A DNA stretch of 64,000 nucleotides, from the NCBI GenBank assembly GCA_947359465.1, contig OX375874.1, positions 93,094,172 through 93,158,171 on the forward strand, written 5' to 3'. Position numbers and translations under genes: made by a program. The stretch is from Metellina segmentata (Eukaryota; Arthropoda; Arachnida; Araneae; Tetragnathidae). Shown here one piece after another: positions 23,430-33,157 of the stretch. Under the pieces are notes generated by a model, which did no database searches, had not been told where the DNA came from, and saw only the letters and a program-made list of their open reading frames with translations. Position 1 is the stretch's first letter; every line of letters begins with the position of its first letter.

Positions 23430-23635
23430 TAACTAGCAAAACTGACTAGATTTTGATGGATATCTTAACCATTAGAAAAACTTATCTGATCTTGGATCTC
23501 TACATCGCCAAAAAGTGGCAATATCTTCATTCACAATTCAATCAATCGGTATTTCTGATGACGAGATATCTTGTTATTAACAAAAGTAGATCGAACGTGA
23601 TATCTCGCTGAAATCACTTAAAGGGTTAAATGAAA
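23430..23635. repeat. Dispersed relative of the 45-bp satellite
   Basis: AACTGACTAGATTTTGATGG, TTAGAAAAACTTATCTGATC, GACGAGATATCTTGTTATTA and GATATCTCGCTGAAATCACT with AGGGTTAA are diverged versions of the phrases in the array at 61190-62790 and at 46760-46830. Confidence 0.6.
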
Positions 23636-23974
23636 CAGCCATCGCCGATGCGTGTCAGAATTGTGAATCTTATATATATATATATTTGGCATCTTTTTTT
23701 CATTAAAACCACCACACAATCTTTTTATTTTTGCACACAAGGATTCGCACCATTCTCAATATTTTACAATATCGACAGTATAGAAACCTTACCAAGATGA
23801 TTATCCACCTTGGAGTGACATAAATGCATCTATTTTAGATTATATTAGCGGATATCATAAATGAACGACATACATTGACCTATTACAACTATTTCATTTT
23901 CATAAGCAGCTGTATCATAACTTTAATGAGACGCGATAGTCTAGGTGGAAGATTAACGGATTATCCATCGGATG

Positions 23975-24155
23975 ATTAACGGATTAGCAACCTTGCGAAT
24001 TCGAAACTCGGGAGGCTGTTACACGTTCAATCTTTCTTGGCCTCAAATGTCCTCAAGTTTGCGTGGTGTGGCACTTTGGAGAGTGGAGTGCAATCTGAGG
24101 TGTTGACCAACTCATCTTACCATGGCTCAGAATTATGTTACATACTTTTACAGAT
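23975..24155 (+). repeat. SINE class B fragment
   Basis: ATTAGCAACCTTGCGAATTC and GAAACTCGGG form the head. GGCCTCAAATGTCCTCAAGT and TTTGGAGAGTGGAGTGCAAT are body. It ends near GACCAACTCATCTTACCATGG, where a LINE relic begins. Confidence 0.75.
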
Positions 24156-24159
24156 ATTT

Positions 24160-24780
24160 TATTTTCATGGACAACTACATCCTAATTTTAATACTGCCTT
24201 TGCGACTGGTACCAAAACAGGAGGACATTTAGGGTTCCCTGTGGTGGTTTTTAATCGTCCAACTGTATTTGAGAAAGTTGTATTACTTACAGACTCCAGA
24301 AGCTCCATCGAGTAATATATATCGAAGTTGTTTATACTTCAAGATAAAGTCACCATTGGTTCTGAGTTCCTTTGAATTATATTTTATATACGCTGACTGT
24401 GGTTGCAATATTTTGTTTTACTAGATTGCAGGCTATATTGGAATATCGGGAATGAGGAAGCTGATAAAATTATAGAAGCAGATGATACCATGATCATCCA
24501 GTTCACACACTCCAAGACCAAAATTCATAACATCATACAAGGGATATACAAATTCAAATAAATTATACTCTGCACACACGATCATCTGAAAAGAGCTTTA
24601 AATGCAATAATTTTAACAAAAACGATATTTTACCCCCAGAAATTTGCTACGTTCTGACATGTCAGACGTGTGATGCAATTTCATCAGCCAGACACATTTT
24701 AAGTAAATTCCACCCTGATTTGAAGATTATTTGACTCAATCATTTTGATGGCACTAATCCTACAGTTAGTGATTTTTGAG
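24160..24780 (+). pseudogene. LINE ORF2 C-terminal relic, RNase H domain
   Basis: Two plus-strand blocks match the RNase H domain found in non-LTR retrotransposons. FEKVVLLTDSRSSIE carries the catalytic Asp of the LTDS motif (about 24270-24312). GNEEADKII carries the late AD motif usually preceded by GHxGIxGN (about 24450-24477). Downstream, residues resembling a Cys-rich tail (LTCQTC near 24655) are followed by ILSKFHPDL. Several stops and a missing middle show it is dead. The clade (Jockey, R1 or other) cannot be assigned from this fragment. Confidence 0.55.
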
Positions 24781-24814
24781 TGATACCCATCGAGTAAATC
24801 TGCTTTTATCTATA

Positions 24815-25383
24815 CACTAACATACATTAAAGGACCTGACAGCATGTTGTGATGTTACAAGGGAAAGATTACATGCTTTAATAGGGGGATGGTCCACACG
24901 TGCTGCAATTACACTAGCAACCCTTCTTATCATACTTTCAACAAGGTTTCGATACATAGCTACGGGTATTTGTGTCCATTCCTGTTGCAAGAATGTCGCC
25001 AACCCAACAGTAGGTTTCGGACGTGGTTCCCTGGTCCGTAAGCGTCGATCTAACTCCTCCCACAAATGTAATATGGGTTTTTGATCGGGACTCTGAGCAG
25101 GCCAGGGAAGACGTTTTACATCCATATCTCGATACCACTGCTTGACAGAGGCTTTAACATGACATGGAACGTTGTCGTCCTGGAACTAATATTCGTCCAT
25201 TCTATAAAATTGCCAGAGCGTAGGAAGAACCTGATTGTCCAAAATGTTCATGTAGGCGTCGGCGTTCAATTGATCCGGAACAACATGCAAGGGTCCCAGG
25301 CCATACCACGAAAAACACCCCCAAACAAGTAGTCGGATTTTATGCAAATCCGCTGGCGTCAGGTTCATTATTGTAGGGTAGTG
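24815..25383 (-). mobile_element. 568-bp Tc1 deletion derivative, copy 2
   Basis: It begins at CACTAACATACATT after TATA and ends TTGTAGGGTAGTG followed by TA. It matches copies 1 and 3 throughout. The left terminal repeat is more eroded than the right. Confidence 0.85.
24840..25340 (-). pseudogene. Tc1 transposase C-terminal half, broken
   Basis: LRLHPNL-type decay is not seen; recognisable pieces are [57 protein letters not shown] and FLQQEWTQIPVAMYRNLVES. SPDQKPI replaces the usual SPDLNPI before the catalytic Glu region (ILHLWEEL instead of IEHLWEEL), so the catalytic glutamate appears lost. Frameshifts lie around the QDDNAPCH block. Confidence 0.75.
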
Positions 25384-25879
25384 TATCAGATATAGGTTTA
25401 TACAATTTCATATCAATTTGTAATGTTCTTTGTACAATTTTGTCTCAGTGTGGAAGTTTAATCATTTGTGTTACATTTACGGATAAATCCTGATGCAATT
25501 AATTTAATTGGTGATAGTTTGGGGATAGCCTGTCTACATCTGGATCTCGCACAATAAAGAATTAATCATTCAGGGATTTCAAGAAACTGCTGATCTCGAG
25601 TGTTTCTCTCTTTTGCATACTTCCATTTTATGATCACATCTTTCATACACATTTCGTAGTTTGTCCCTGTACTTGTTAGTAACAAACTCCGTTTGCTTTC
25701 AAGCAGAAAGCTCTTACCAAAGGAACATTAAAACTCTGATACCTGTTTCAATTTTACGGTCATAATCTTTAGAATCCTTTTTCAACATTGACAAGATGAG
25801 CATTTTCTGAAAATACTATTTCAAGGTAAAAGTTAAAGTACAATTTTTTAAAGGTTAATTTATGAATCTCGTTTTTTAA
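25384..25879. other. AT-rich intergenic DNA
   Basis: Nothing was recognised between the Tc1 derivative and the tandem array that follows. Confidence 0.5.
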
Positions 25880-26204
25880 AATTTCTAAAAATAAGTTTAT
25901 TTTATTTTATTTCCAATCTTTTTATTTTTCTCTGGCAAATTAAAAGCAATTGTTGAATTTTTTCATTCCGATCGCCGTGTTACTAAATTTTCTACCCAGA
26001 TATTATACGTAGTGAACGCACCTACCCGATCTTCCCTCTCTTTTCTTGTTTTCCTCTTATATAATTTTTTTTAATGTCGAATTTTGTTATTTCAATCACC
26101 GTGGTACTAAAGTTTTTCACTGAGATTTACAATTTTACGAGCTGTGAACAATTACAAGTTTCATTAATGTTTCATATATTTTTATTTTTCTCTTTCATAA
26201 TTAG

Positions 26205-26515
26205 GTTTCGTACCTTGGTAGCCTAGTTGGTAGAGTCGTCGATTAGCAACCTGAGGATTGCGATTTCGAAACTCGATCCAACCGATGGCCGTCGTTTGAG
26301 TGGGGGTCTGGTGCACGTTAAATTTGATGTCCTCACGTTGGTGCGGGGAGGAAGTTTGGAGAGTGGGGTACCAGATCAAGTGTTAAACACGTCATCTGAT
26401 ACTGATTCAAGATTAAGAGATATTGTACTCGGATTTTCCCCTTTACGATTGATCCTGGACCGTCGTCAATAGCATGTTGTGTTTCTCTGGTGTCACGCAA
26501 ATTTTTTCCATCTAC
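26205..26515 (+). repeat. SINE class B with well preserved head
   Basis: The head reads GGTAGCCTAGTTGGTAGAGT, a good A box, then TTAGCAACCTGAGGATTGCG and GATTTCGAAACTCGATCC, a B-box relative. The body includes GTGCACGTTAAATTTGATG, TTTGGAGAGTGGGGTACCAG and CTGGACCGTCGTCAATAGC. It ends at a tail near TTCCATCTACCTACTTG. Confidence 0.85.
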
Positions 26516-27233
26516 CTACTTGTTTTATAAATTATAAAACAAATGGTGAATTTTCTCATTAAAAAGCCATAATACCAAATTTTCTCATCAAGATGAACAT
26601 TGTTACATAAAGTGAACGCACACGCTGTTTCTCATTTTTTTTCTTTATAAATTAAGAGATGAATGCTGATTTTTTTCATTAAAACGTCCTGACACTGAGT
26701 TTCTCACCAAAATTAACACTGTTGCATGTCAACACACACGTTCTGTTTTATTTCCTTCATAAACTAAGAGATGAATTTACACATTTCAAACGTCCAAACA
26801 CGAAGTTCACCCAGATTGATACTGTTACATGTGAACACACTTACAAGTTCTTTTTAAATTCCATTTTCATAAATTAATAAATTAATTTACGCATTCCAAA
26901 CGCCTTGACACGAAAGTCAACAAGATTAACACTGTTAAACATGTGAACACACACACACAGTTACAAGCTCTTTTTTTATTTCCTCTTTCATAAATTAATA
27001 AATGAATTTACTTATTCCAAACGCCATGATATGATATTTTCACACAGTAAATTAACAGTTTCCAGTAAACACACGCTTACGAGTTCTTTTTTATTTCCTC
27101 TTTCATAAATTAATAAATGAATTTACGCGTTCCAAACGCCTTGACACGATAAGTCAACAGGATAAACACTGTTACATGTGAACACACACACACACACACA
27201 CTTATAAATTGTTTTTTATTTCCTCTTTCATAA

Positions 27234-27560
27234 GCCGAACAACCTGTATAGTGGTTAAGGTGTTAGCCTCTAGATCGGAAGGTTCCTTGTTCGAATCCGG
27301 GTATGGATGTTTGCAAGCGTATGGTGTAGAGGCGGCTGGTGAACCTTAAATCTGTCGTGGCCGAAAGTCCTCACGCTGGGTTGGTGTGGAAGTTTGGAGA
27401 GTGGGGTACCAGCTCAAGTGTTGCTTCGTCATCTGACCGTGGTTCAAAATTACGCGGTGTTGTCCTCGGATCTTTCCCTTAAGGAACTGATCCGGGACCG
27501 TCGTCAATAGCCCGTTGTGTTGCTCTAGAAAGACGTTAACTAAAATTACCATTACCATTA
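27234..27560 (+). repeat. SINE class A, full length with target duplication
   Basis: It is flanked by the exact 11-bp duplication CTCTTTCATAA (27223-27233 and 27561-27571). The tRNA-like head has TATAGTGGTTAAGGTGTTAG as A-box region and GTTCGAATCCGGG as B box. The 3' tail is a short TTACCA repeat. It is 327 bp, which defines the family length. The head resembles tRNA-Arg in layout (GGTTAAGGTGTTAGCCTCTA), but the parent tRNA is not proven. Confidence 0.95.
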
Positions 27561-27890
27561 CTCTTTCATAAATTAATAAATTAATTTACGCATTCCAAAC
27601 GCTTTGACACGAAATTCACGAAGATTAACACTATTAAAACATGTAAACTCACACACTTACAAGCTCTTTTTTTATTCCTCTTTCATAAATTAATAAACGA
27701 ATTTTCGCATTGCAAACTCCATGATACGATATTTTCCCACCCATAAATGAACAGTTTCCAGCGAACACGCACTTACAAGCTCTTTTTTATTTCCTCTTTC
27801 AAATATTAAAAAGTGGAGTTTTGCATTCCAAGCGCCCTGATACGAAACTTTCTCACCCATTTTCACGTGCAGTGAACTCTCGCAAAGCGT

Positions 27891-28430
27891 CCTCGCTGCA
27901 CCGAATGACGCATGATGGAAATGGGACAAAAACAAATAACAAAGAGCTCAGCACAGTGGCATGAGCCGATACTCAAAAAAAAAAATGCCCCGAACATGCG
28001 CAATTACGTCGTATTCCTCCCACGGCTCGTTTACACCCTCGGCCCAAATGTTATCGCATTAAGTCCGCGGTCTGCAACAGCTGACGACGAACGTACTTCC
28101 TTCCTTATGTTAAGTGGCCCTTCGCCTCCCGCGACACCCCTGCTGCAGATTGGCCGCAACAAAAGAGGCGGCTCTTCCCTTGTTATCCGATAATGCGCCC
28201 TTATTGGCTGGATCCGAGCGCTCGCTCGCTCATCCCCCCCCCCTCTCTCGGACAGATGGTGGACAGCGGAGAGGGAAAAACTCTCCTCTCCTCTTGGTTG
28301 ACAGCATTTTGTTTTGTCGAGGTTCCTTTGGTGGGGCATTTGCAATGAGAGGAATGAAATTAAGCGTCGTTCTGCTTTGTTTCTTCGGGATTTGGGAGCT
28401 TTGCTAGCCATTAAAATCCCGAAAAACAGC
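27891..28430. other. GC-elevated CpG-bearing island
   Basis: Composition rises in GC with frequent CpG (28000-28300), unlike the AT-rich surroundings. A 20-codon ATG frame at 28345-28407 has a hydrophobic, signal-peptide-like look (LSVVLLCFFG) but ends in TAG with no clear donor. The island may be a regulatory element or first exon. Confidence 0.4.
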
Positions 28431-28608
28431 GAAACATCGGAAATTCCGACGTTTTTTCAGATAGCTCGGTTTCTTTTTTGTTGTATTCGGTGCTTAGATT
28501 AAAAAGTGTACTTTTTCCACTTGTTATTGCGTTTTCTGCGATGAAAGATGATCCTTTTCAACGTATAATTCCGTTTCACTCCGTCGTGTGCAACGTGTCG
28601 ACTTAGGC

Positions 28609-29453
28609 CCGGTGCACACATCCGGTTTTTCAACGTGCAGCGCTACTGCAGCACCGAAACCCAACTATGCACACACAACCGTGAAATGACGCAAATACTC
28701 ATTTCGTGCCATTTGCGACAAATATTCTATCGAAGAAAACGTGTTTATTTCGCTTACTTGGTGTACAAAAAAGTATATTTTAAAACAAAATAGACGTTAC
28801 TGGATACAATCATTTGTTAATTATGATTTATATTCAATTTATCTATGAAAACAAGGTACTTCAGAAAGGAGACTCATGTGTGCGACCGTGCGACGGCTTG
28901 GGGAACTGCGGTACAAATTACACACAAGTTGGACGTGCGTCGCCGCAGCGGCTCATGTGGCATGTGTGCACTACTCCGTTGGATCTAATGTATCTCAGAC
29001 CAGATGTGTGCACACCCGGTTTTTCAACGTGATGCGCAGCTGCCGCAACGCAAGTGCGGTCTGAGATGCATTAGATCCAATGGAGCAGTGCACACATGCC
29101 TCCAGCGCCGCTGGGGCGACGCACGTCCAACCTGCGTGAAATTTGTAACGCAGTTCCCCTCGGCGCCGCGTATGATTCTCCGTTCTGAAGTACCTTGTTT
29201 TCATGAACAAATGGAATATAAATAATAATTAATAAATATATGGTTGCATCCAGTAACGTCTAATTTGTTTCAATACATATTTTTTTTACACCAAGTAAGC
29301 GAAATTAACACGTTTACTTCGATAGAATATTTATCGCAAATGGCGCGAAATGAGTCCGTGCGTCATTTCACGGTTTTGTGTGCACAGTTGGGCATCGGTG
29401 CCGTACCGGCGCCGCACGTTGAAAAATCAGATTTGTGCACAGGGCCTAAAGCT
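28609..29453. mobile_element. Foldback-like element with ~390-bp inverted arms
   Basis: The left arm (28609-about 29000) and right arm (about 29062-29453) are near reverse complements over their whole length. Paired phrases include GGCCCGGTGCACAC with GTGCACAGGGCC, CGTGAAATGACGCA with TGCGTCATTTCACG, GAAAACAAGGTACTTCAGAA with TTCTGAAGTACCTTGTTTTC, and GGATCTAATG with CATTAGATCC. The spacer of about 60 bp repeats the arm-tip phrase GTGCACACCCGGTTTTTCAA. All ORFs inside are products of the palindrome. No transposase is present. Confidence 0.85.
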
Positions 29454-30250
29454 TCCATTAAGACGCTCCCGATTGTATTCCATTAATCCACAGGACTGAA
29501 TACAGACAGAAGTTAATGTTAACAGAGATGTTGATTAAATCTTAAGCGAAGTGCGTAATAGTAAATGATTCATATGTACTGTTTAAATTACAAAATGCAA
29601 CATAACCTCAAAAATATGATGATTCTTTGACAGATCGGGATTTTTTTTAATTATTTTTATGTGTTGCTTACATTTGAAGGATTATAGTTTCAAACTTTTG
29701 CGTTTTCTGTGGTGAAAGAATATGCCTTTCAACGTACGCTGTTTTATTTTTCTCCGTAGTATACAACTTGGTCTTTCCGCATACGACGAACGCTTTCCTT
29801 GATATGACTCCCTATTGCATTTTATAATTTTTAAGGGCTGAAGACAAAGTACTTAGAGCAGTAGAAATTACCAGATATTTTTAGTAAACCTGATGTACAA
29901 TAAATTCCGAAATAATAAATTCTACATACATACTAAAATTATTTTGAAAGTGATGTCAGTAATTTTTTTATATTTTCGAGTTGCTTTTTGTTATTCCTAA
30001 AATGTTATTAAGCACTTTTATTTATTGTATTTATTTATTTTCATTTAAAACACTCGTATAATATACATAAAATGGGTTTGTTATGTGTAAGAGTATGTGC
30101 TTTACGTAACTTCGTACTCAATTTTGTGATAACTTCGAAAATAAGGAATTATCATAAATCCAGCGGCATTTGCCGGGTAAGTATATGCCGTATTTTTTAG
30201 GTTTTACTGTATGATAGCTGAAGAAGATAATGTAGGTAGGTAGTAGGGTG
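29454..30250. other. AT-rich intergenic DNA
   Basis: No gene or repeat was recognised. Confidence 0.5.
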
Positions 30251-30254
30251 TATA

Positions 30255-30727
30255 TACACAGTCCAGTCATATTAATGTGTCCACCTGTCAAAAGCCAGAA
30301 TAACCACCTTTGGCAGAGCGGACCGCTGCGAGACGTGCAGCAAGAGAGTCAATTAGGTTTCTGATGATGAGTGCACCCAGTGAATGCCGGGAAAACAGTC
30401 CCAAACCATAATGCTCCCTCCTCCAGCCTGGATCCTTCCGGCAATTGTTGCAGGGTGTTTGCTTTCAGACATTTCACGCCGCATACACCAACGTCCATCT
30501 GTCCGATGGAGCATAAAACGTGATTCATCGGAAAAAGCCACCTGTCGCCGCTCTGTGGACGTCCAGTTGTGGTAGTGGCGTGCAATTTCCAGCCTTCGTC
30601 GCAGATGAACAGCAGTCAGCAAAGGTGCATTAGCCATGCGTCTGCTGCGGAGGCCCATGCGCAGCAACGTTAGCTGAACCGTTGTTGAGGATACACTCTT
30701 GGTAGCCCCTTGGTTCATCTGGGGTTA
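30255..30727 (-). mobile_element. Tc1-like element, internally deleted and truncated
   Basis: The left end CAGTCCAGTCATATTAATGT reads like a Tc1 terminal repeat. The interior holds a transposase fragment on minus. The right side is cut off where a class A SINE begins at 30728, so no right terminal repeat is seen. Confidence 0.7.
30290..30718 (-). pseudogene. Tc1-type transposase fragment with internal deletion
   Basis: The frame 30353-30718 contains an HTH region (SVSSTTVQLTLLRMGLRSRR), then RRQVAFSDESRFMLHRTDGR with the first catalytic Asp, and GGGSIMVWDCFPGIHWVHSS. Immediately after HWVHSS the sequence jumps to a C-terminal piece, LIDSLAARLAAVRSAKGGYS. The block with the second Asp and the Glu is thus deleted. 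It is inactive but still readable, implying modest age. It belongs to a different Tc1 lineage from the 568-bp derivatives, which lost the N-terminal half instead. Confidence 0.8.
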
Positions 30728-30925
30728 TCCTCACGTTGGGGTGGTGTGGAAGTTTGGAGAGTGGGGTACCGGCTCAGGTGTTGCCTCGTCATCTGACCGT
30801 GGTTCAAAATTTCGTGGTGTTGTCCTTGCATCTTTCGCTTTGGGGATTGATCCCGGACGTCGTTAGTAGCCCGTTGTGTTGCTCTAGTACGACGTTAACT
30901 AAAAACTACCAATTACCCTTCACGT
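30728..30925 (+). repeat. SINE class A, 5'-truncated
   Basis: It starts in the body at CCTCACGTTGGGGTGGTGTG and continues through CGTCATCTGACCGTGGTTC and GTTGTGTTGCTCTAGTACGA to a TTACC tail. It abuts the truncated Tc1 fragment directly, suggesting the SINE inserted there or that a deletion joined them. Confidence 0.85.
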
Positions 30926-31039
30926 TTGATCCCAGACGGACAGATAATACCTACCACACCATTAAAATCCAAAACCGTAAAAGCCAGGAGGAATAAATAA
31001 AAAGACTTTATCGCGAATTATATGATACTATACGGACGT

Positions 31040-31535
31040 CTGAAAGAAAGCTTCATGCCCAACTCCAGTTTCCCCAAATCAGCTGCAAACGTGAGATTCT
31101 CACTTTCATTTCCAGAGAGTATATACTCGCATCACACGCTTTCCGCCTGAACGAGCGTATCGCTTTGTAATTGGGATGAATGCGAGCAGGGGTGGCAATT
31201 ACCTCCCAAAGCAGCAGAAGCTCCTTTTTAGTCTAGTCAAATAAAAAAGAGGAGAGACAAGCGAGACAATCTCATTCTCGAAAGGGGGTTCCCCCTCCGG
31301 CGAGTCCCTCAGCATTCGACATCATCAAGGCACTCCAATTTGTCACGATTTTCGGTGAATGAGAGGGGTTCATCCCCCCATTATCCCACCATCAACGCTC
31401 TTTGAAACGCACACAAGTGCCCGGGATTCGGAAGCATCAGGGGAACTTGTCAAGCGGAAAACGAGGGGTCATCACAACAAATATGAAAAAGAGAAGCCGG
31501 GTTTTTTTTTCTTTTGTTTTAAGGGCGGTTGGAAG
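31040..31535. other. GC-elevated island
   Basis: This stretch is richer in G+C and purine/pyrimidine blocks than its surroundings (AGCGAGACAATCTCATTCTC, CCCCCTCCGGCGAGTCCCTC). A palindromic GAGTATATACTC lies at about 31118-31129. No coding frame was credible. Confidence 0.35.
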
Positions 31536-31539
31536 AATA

Positions 31540-31690
31540 AGGGACTAGCAACCGGAGGGTGATCGCTAGTTCGAATCCAAGAAAATTCCATCGTATAAAA
31601 GGGAGGCTAAAGGACGTTAAATCTGTCGTGGCCTCAAATGTCCTCACTTTGGTGGGGTGAACTAATTCGGAGAATGGCCCATTGCCGAAT
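31540..31690 (+). repeat. SINE class B fragment
   Basis: GGACTAGCAACCGGAGGGTG with GCTAGTTCGAATCCAAG is the head. GGCCTCAAATGTCCTCACTT is the body. It is truncated near AATTCGGAGAATGG. Confidence 0.75.
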
Positions 31691-31752
31691 TAGGCAAAGC
31701 ATCTACGCCCAAAGATGTACGCGCTGCAGCTGTTGGTGGAGGAAGACGCAGG

Positions 31753-31792
31753 TTAATATTCAAATCACTCTTTGAGTGATTACGAATATTAA
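31753..31792. other. Imperfect hairpin, 17 paired bases
   Basis: TTAATATTC plus AATCACTC pairs with GAGTGATT plus GAATATTAA around a TTT loop, with one small internal mismatch. It sits between two SINEs. The stem is too short for a typical pre-miRNA. Confidence 0.5.
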
Positions 31793-31875
31793 TCGTCATA
31801 AGGGATGTAGTTGACGAAGGAACCCAAGGGTTCGGAGTTTTACCTCCACGAACTATTGTCCATCGATTCCGTTGG

Positions 31876-32202
31876 TAATGGTAATTTTAGTTATCGTCGT
31901 ACTAGAGCAACACAACGGGCTATTGACGACGGTCCGGGATCAGTCCCTTAAGGGAAAGATCCGAGGACAACACCTCGTAATTTTGAACCACGGTCAGATG
32001 ACGAAGCAACACCTGAGCTGGCAACCCACTCTCCAAACGTCCACACCAACCCAACGTGAGGACTTTCGACCACGACAGATATAATGTGCAGCAGCCGCCT
32101 CTACACCATACGCTTACAAACATCCATGCCCGGACCCGGATTCGAACCAGGAACCTTCCGATCTAGAGGCTAACACCTTAACCACTATACTGGTTGGTCG
32201 GC
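31876..32202 (-). repeat. SINE class A, full length
   Basis: The complete copy runs from the GGTAATGG tail to the GGTTGGTCGGC head. It is flanked by the 14-bp duplication ATCGATTCCGTTGG (31862-31875) and ATCGATTCCATTGG (32203-32216), one mismatch. Confidence 0.95.
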
Positions 32203-32394
32203 ATCGATTCCATTGGATCGACCACGTTCACGTAATAGCTTAGCCTATCAAGGCGGCTATGGATCTTTCGAGCGGAGCGTCAAGGGTCCGTTCTTCTCTA
32301 TTTTTCACGCGAGGTCTTCCTCTTGCACTAGTTGCAAATCTGATGAACTCCAATACGGGGTGATACAGAGGGAAGTATGCTGCCAATTAAGAAG

Positions 32395-32765
32395 TAAGAA
32401 GAAATTCGGAGTGTGGGATGCCAGCTAAAGTGTGACTTCGTCATCTGAGAATGGTACAAAATTACGTGGTGTTGCCTTGGAGTCTTTCCCTTCGAATTTG
32501 AAGTCCTCACTTTGGGTTGCTGTGGAAGTTTGGAGAGTGGGGTGCCAGTTCAGGTGTTGCTTCGTCATCTGACCGTGGTTCAAAATTACGAGGTGTTGTT
32601 CTCGGATCTTTCTCTTAAGGGACTGATCCCGGACCGTCGTCAATAGCCCGTTGTGTTGCTCTAGTACGACGTTAACTAAAATTATCATTACCCTTCGAAT
32701 TTGATCCCGGACCGTCGCCAATATCCCTTTGTGTTGCTCCACTGCGACGTGAATTGAAACACCTA
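32395..32765 (+). repeat. SINE class B-like copy hosting a nested SINE
   Basis: The outer copy runs from AGAAATTCGGAGTGTGGGAT to TCTTTCCCTTCGAATTTGA and resumes at CCCTTCGAATTTGATCCCGG to a tail near ACACCTACTTACC. The interruption is the insert at 32502-32690. Confidence 0.9.
32502..32690 (+). repeat. SINE class A, 5'-truncated, nested
   Basis: It is flanked by an exact 14-bp duplication, CCCTTCGAATTTGA, at 32488-32501 and 32691-32704. It starts inside the body (AGTCCTCACTTTGGG) and ends in a TTA(T/C)CATTA tail, as expected for a LINE-driven insertion that failed to reach the head. Confidence 0.95.
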
Positions 32766-32819
32766 CTTACCTCTTTCGTTTCATGCTTGGCTTTTTGGGT
32801 AGCGCATTTCACCTAGCGG

Positions 32820-33157
32820 TAATTGGTAATTGGTAATTTTTTAGTTAACGTCGTACTAGAGCAACACAACGGGCTATTGAAGACGGTCCAGGATCAATTC
32901 CTTAAGGGAAAGATCCGTGGACAACACCTCGTAATTTTGAACCACGGTCAGTTGACGAAGCAACACCTGAGCTGGCACCCCACTCTCCAAACCTCCACAC
33001 CAACCCAACGCGAGGACTTTCGGCCACGACAAATTTAAGGTGCACCAGCCGCCTCTACACCATACGCTTACAAACATCCATGCCCGGACGCGGATTCGAA
33101 CCAGGAACCTTCCGATCTAGATGCTAACACCTTAACCACTATACCGGTTGGTCGGCT
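32820..33157 (-). repeat. SINE class A, full length
   Basis: The tail shows three GGTAATT units, then the standard body. The head ends ACTATACCGGTTGGTCGGC near 33157. A clear target duplication was not found. Confidence 0.9.

Larger units (their letters stand above)
25880..27890. repeat. ~110-bp tandem array with edge decay
   Basis: Units share a TTTTTATTTCCTCTTTCATA block, AATTAATAAATGAATTTACG, CATTCCAAACGCC with TTGACACGA, and AACACTGTTACATGTGAACA with CACACACTTACAAG. Right-hand units (about 26780-27800) are similar to each other. Units toward 25900 are much more diverged. Short (CA)n tracts lie inside units (for example near 27184-27201). Two SINEs are inserted (26205-26515 and 27234-27560). 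Confidence 0.85.

Noticed and set aside
28345..28407. Hydrophobic 20-codon frame resembling a signal peptide
   Set aside because: It stops at TAG with no plausible splice donor before the stop, so a secreted-protein first exon is not supported.
28600..29460. Overlapping plus and minus ORFs in the palindrome
   Set aside because: They are the same arm read in both directions, with no independent evidence of coding.
31872..32123. Recurrent ~70-codon ORFs (QHLVILNHGQMTKQHLSWHP type) at SINE sites
   Set aside because: They coincide exactly with SINE copies on either strand, and the SINE is RNA polymerase III-type with tRNA-like promoters, so they are not genes.
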